Source: an uncultured Fodinibius sp. (GTDB lineage: Bacteria > Bacteroidota > Rhodothermia > Balneolales > Balneolaceae). Taken from it: a DNA stretch of 64,000 nucleotides. The stretch spans positions 535,665-599,664 of the forward strand of contig CAJXMJ010000002.1 of the NCBI GenBank assembly GCA_913056455.1. Direction: 5' to 3'. Made by a program: the position numbers and the translations under genes. The notes beneath the pieces are model-generated. The model did not search any database and was not told where the DNA came from. It saw only the letters and a list, made by a program, of their open reading frames with translations. Below, in pieces: positions 62,381 through 64,000 of this stretch; the stretch's first letter is position 1, and each line of letters opens with the position of its first letter.

Positions 62381-64000
62381 ATGGTTCGTAAAGCACTCTC
62401 ACTTCTCTGTTTTATATTTTTATTCTGTGCTTCTTCTTTCGCCCAGTTCTATCCCACGCAACACCGTCCTCCCAACCAGAACTGGCAACAGCTAAAAACA
62501 ACCCACTTTAATTTTATTTATGGTCAGGGAAATGAGTCCCAAGCCTTGGAGCTGGCAAAAATTATGGAATCCCAGTATCCCATTGTTCAGAGTCTCGTAG
62601 GCGGGGAGCTCAAGAACTTTCCTATCATTTTAAACAACTATAATGACCGCTCTAACGGTTTTGTCACTCCCTTTAACTTCCGGTCGGAGATTGAGCTTCC
62701 ACCTATCAAAGGAAAATCTCTAAATCCCCAAACAGGTGATTGGCTGACCAATGTGGGGCCACATGAGCTGGTCCATGCCCTACAGTTCAGCAACCTGGGG
62801 GAATACAATATCCCCCGTTTCGTCAGCCTTTTTTCTCCCGATCTGGCACGCATGTTTCATGGCGCTATTCCAATGGGGATGCACGAGGGCATCGCCGTAT
62901 ATCATGAAACCGAACAAGTGAATGCTCACGGCGGCAGAGGTCAATATCCTTTTTTTACCAACCAGTTTGAAGCTACTTTCAACAGTGACCAACGCTGGTC
63001 GATGGGCCAGCTTATGCAGACAACAAGCTATACGCGTCCGTTTGGGCGCCACTACATTGGTGGTTATGAATTCACCGACTGGCTGCACTCGAAGTATGGA
63101 GATGATATTACCCGACAGGCTCTCGACTTCTATATGGATTTCCCCTTTCTGGGCTACGGCGTGGCCCTGCGTCATGCTACCGGTTTGTGGCCCGGACAGC
63201 TCTATAATGATTTTGAATCATATCATGAAGATCGTCTAAATACAAAGCAACCCACTTCTCGTTTTTTAGAGCTCGATGTGCCGTACGAGGGGTCGGAAAT
63301 TCGGCGGCCAAAATGGCTGTCTGATTCCAAGCTTATCTTTTACGGATCCTTTTATAATGCCCGCTCCGGCTTCTATACCTATGATTTAGCCACTCGAAAA
63401 ATGCAGCACCTGATTACCACAAACTCTGTCCGTGACTTTCAGTATGATTTGTCTGCCGATCGTTCTCAAATGATTTTCAGCTATTATGAATCTCATCCGA
63501 TTTACGACCATACAGCTAAAACCGAATTAGTGCAATACGATTTTAAGACACATCAGGAAAAGCAGCTCACCAAAAGTGGTCGGTTGTATGCTCCCGTTTT
63601 CCATGGAGATGAACTTCTTGCTCTCAAGACACATCCGGCCCGGTCGAAACTGGTTTCCCTAAATACCTACAACTATAGCGAAGAAAAAGAGATTTTTTCA
63701 GCTCCGAATCAAGAGATTAAAACCGTATCCATTCACCCGGAGCACGGGCAGCTCGCAATTGTATCCAATAAAAACGGACAGCAAGCCCTGTGGATTACCG
63801 GCAGAGATGATATTACTGAGCAACTGCAAAAAGAGCCCGATATAGCTTTTAAGAAGGGCTCTGTTTTTGATCCCGACTGGCACCCAACGGATAACAAGTT
63901 GCTTTTCAGCGCTGACTTTTCGGGCACAATGCAGCTCTACGAATATGACTTGTCAAGACAACAGATTCGACAAATAACCGAATCGAAATTTAATGCTTTT
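62381..64000 (+). CDS. Exported zincin metallopeptidase-like protein with TolB-like propeller (3' end outside window)
   Basis: The frame from ATG 62381 is open to the window end (540 codons seen). The signal is MVRKALSLLCFIFLFCASSFAQ. A gluzincin-like site HELVH (about residue 129) has a probable third ligand in GMHEGIAVYHE (about 170). From about residue 305 to the edge come TolB/WD-type propeller repeats (RRPKWLSDSKLIFYG, DPDWHPTDNKLLFSAD). A barrel or further propeller may follow outside. The peptidase role is inferred from motifs. Confidence 0.85.
   Translation, partial: MVRKALSLLCFIFLFCASSFAQFYPTQHRPPNQNWQQLKTTHFNFIYGQGNESQALELAKIMESQYPIVQSLVGGELKNFPIILNNYNDRSNGFVTPFNFRSEIELPPIKGKSLNPQTGDWLTNVGPHELVHALQFSNLGEYNIPRFVSLFSPDLARMFHGAIPMGMHEGIAVYHETEQVNAHGGRGQYPFFTNQFEATFNSDQRWSMGQLMQTTSYTRPFGRHYIGGYEFTDWLHSKYGDDITRQALDFYMDFPFLGYGVALRHATGLWPGQLYNDFESYHEDRLNTKQPTSRFLELDVPYEGSEIRRPKWLSDSKLIFYGSFYNARSGFYTYDLATRKMQHLITTNSVRDFQYDLSADRSQMIFSYYESHPIYDHTAKTELVQYDFKTHQEKQLTKSGRLYAPVFHGDELLALKTHPARSKLVSLNTYNYSEEKEIFSAPNQEIKTVSIHPEHGQLAIVSNKNGQQALWITGRDDITEQLQKEPDIAFKKGSVFDPDWHPTDNKLLFSADFSGTMQLYEYDLSRQQIRQITESKFNAF

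Noticed and set aside
1..64000. tRNA, rRNA, CRISPR arrays and insertion sequences
   Set aside because: I looked for cloverleaf-like sequence, regularly spaced repeats and transposase genes and saw none; a covariance search would be decisive.

Overview
The window looks like chromosomal DNA of a Balneolota/Rhodothermota-type relative of the Bacteroidota. This is inferred from gene style: SusC-like plug domains, an OMP_b-brl-type receptor, FAS1 lipoproteins, TPR-CHAT proteins, many Gram-negative lipoproteins, weak or absent Shine-Dalgarno sites and moderate GC. I see no rRNA, tRNA, CRISPR array, insertion sequence or prophage. Coding density is high, genes sit in short operons, and many units end in clear hairpin terminators.

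Layout. 0-3.6 kb: the end of a class IV aminotransferase, a FetA/FetB-type ABC pair, two paralogous lipoproteins made of a lone TonB-receptor plug fold, and a DUF3124 lipoprotein. 3.7-8.5 kb: an OmpR-type regulator, its sensor kinase and an outer-membrane receptor whose promoter region carries three half-sites at an 11-bp period. 8.6-18.5 kb: HtpX, a rhodanese behind a perfect 18-bp dyad, a group II decarboxylase, a cyclase-TolB/FlgO-TPR fusion, a TetR regulator, an NfeD/slipin pair, MsrB and a DUF457 membrane protein. 18.7-23.7 kb: an RND efflux pair and a DoxX protein.

23.7-31.2 kb holds what I think is a small undescribed regulon. An NtrB/NtrC-like kinase and sigma-54 activator lie convergent to two YceI-family genes. 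Upstream of the first yceI gene is a near-consensus -24/-12 promoter preceded by two copies of TTGCA-N4-TGCAA 32 bp apart. The same pair (ATGCA-N4-TGCAA, 33 bp apart) precedes a beta-barrel porin gene at 24.05 kb, again with a -24/-12-like element at a similar distance. A receiver-only response regulator diverges from the yceI promoter and has a weaker -24/-12-like element of its own.

31.5-46.4 kb: an excisionase-fold HTH protein, NUDIX, a CDP-alcohol phosphatidyltransferase, FtsY, two exported TPR-CHAT protease-like proteins, an M28 peptidase, ScpA, a sigma factor with an anti-sigma/TPR membrane protein, and RuvB. Between the CHAT genes, on the opposite strand, is an independent unit for a 32-residue acidic peptide with its own Shine-Dalgarno and terminator.

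46.5-64 kb: a four-domain FAS1 lipoprotein, MetK, an AsmA/DUF748-like protein, an M14 carboxypeptidase, a baeRF-family protein divergent from RtcB, an Nramp-family transporter lacking the canonical metal-site motifs, a Gfo/Idh/MocA oxidoreductase, a DUF72 protein, an S41 protease, a small lipoprotein, a hemolysin-III protein, and the start of a zincin plus TolB-like propeller protein that runs off the window.
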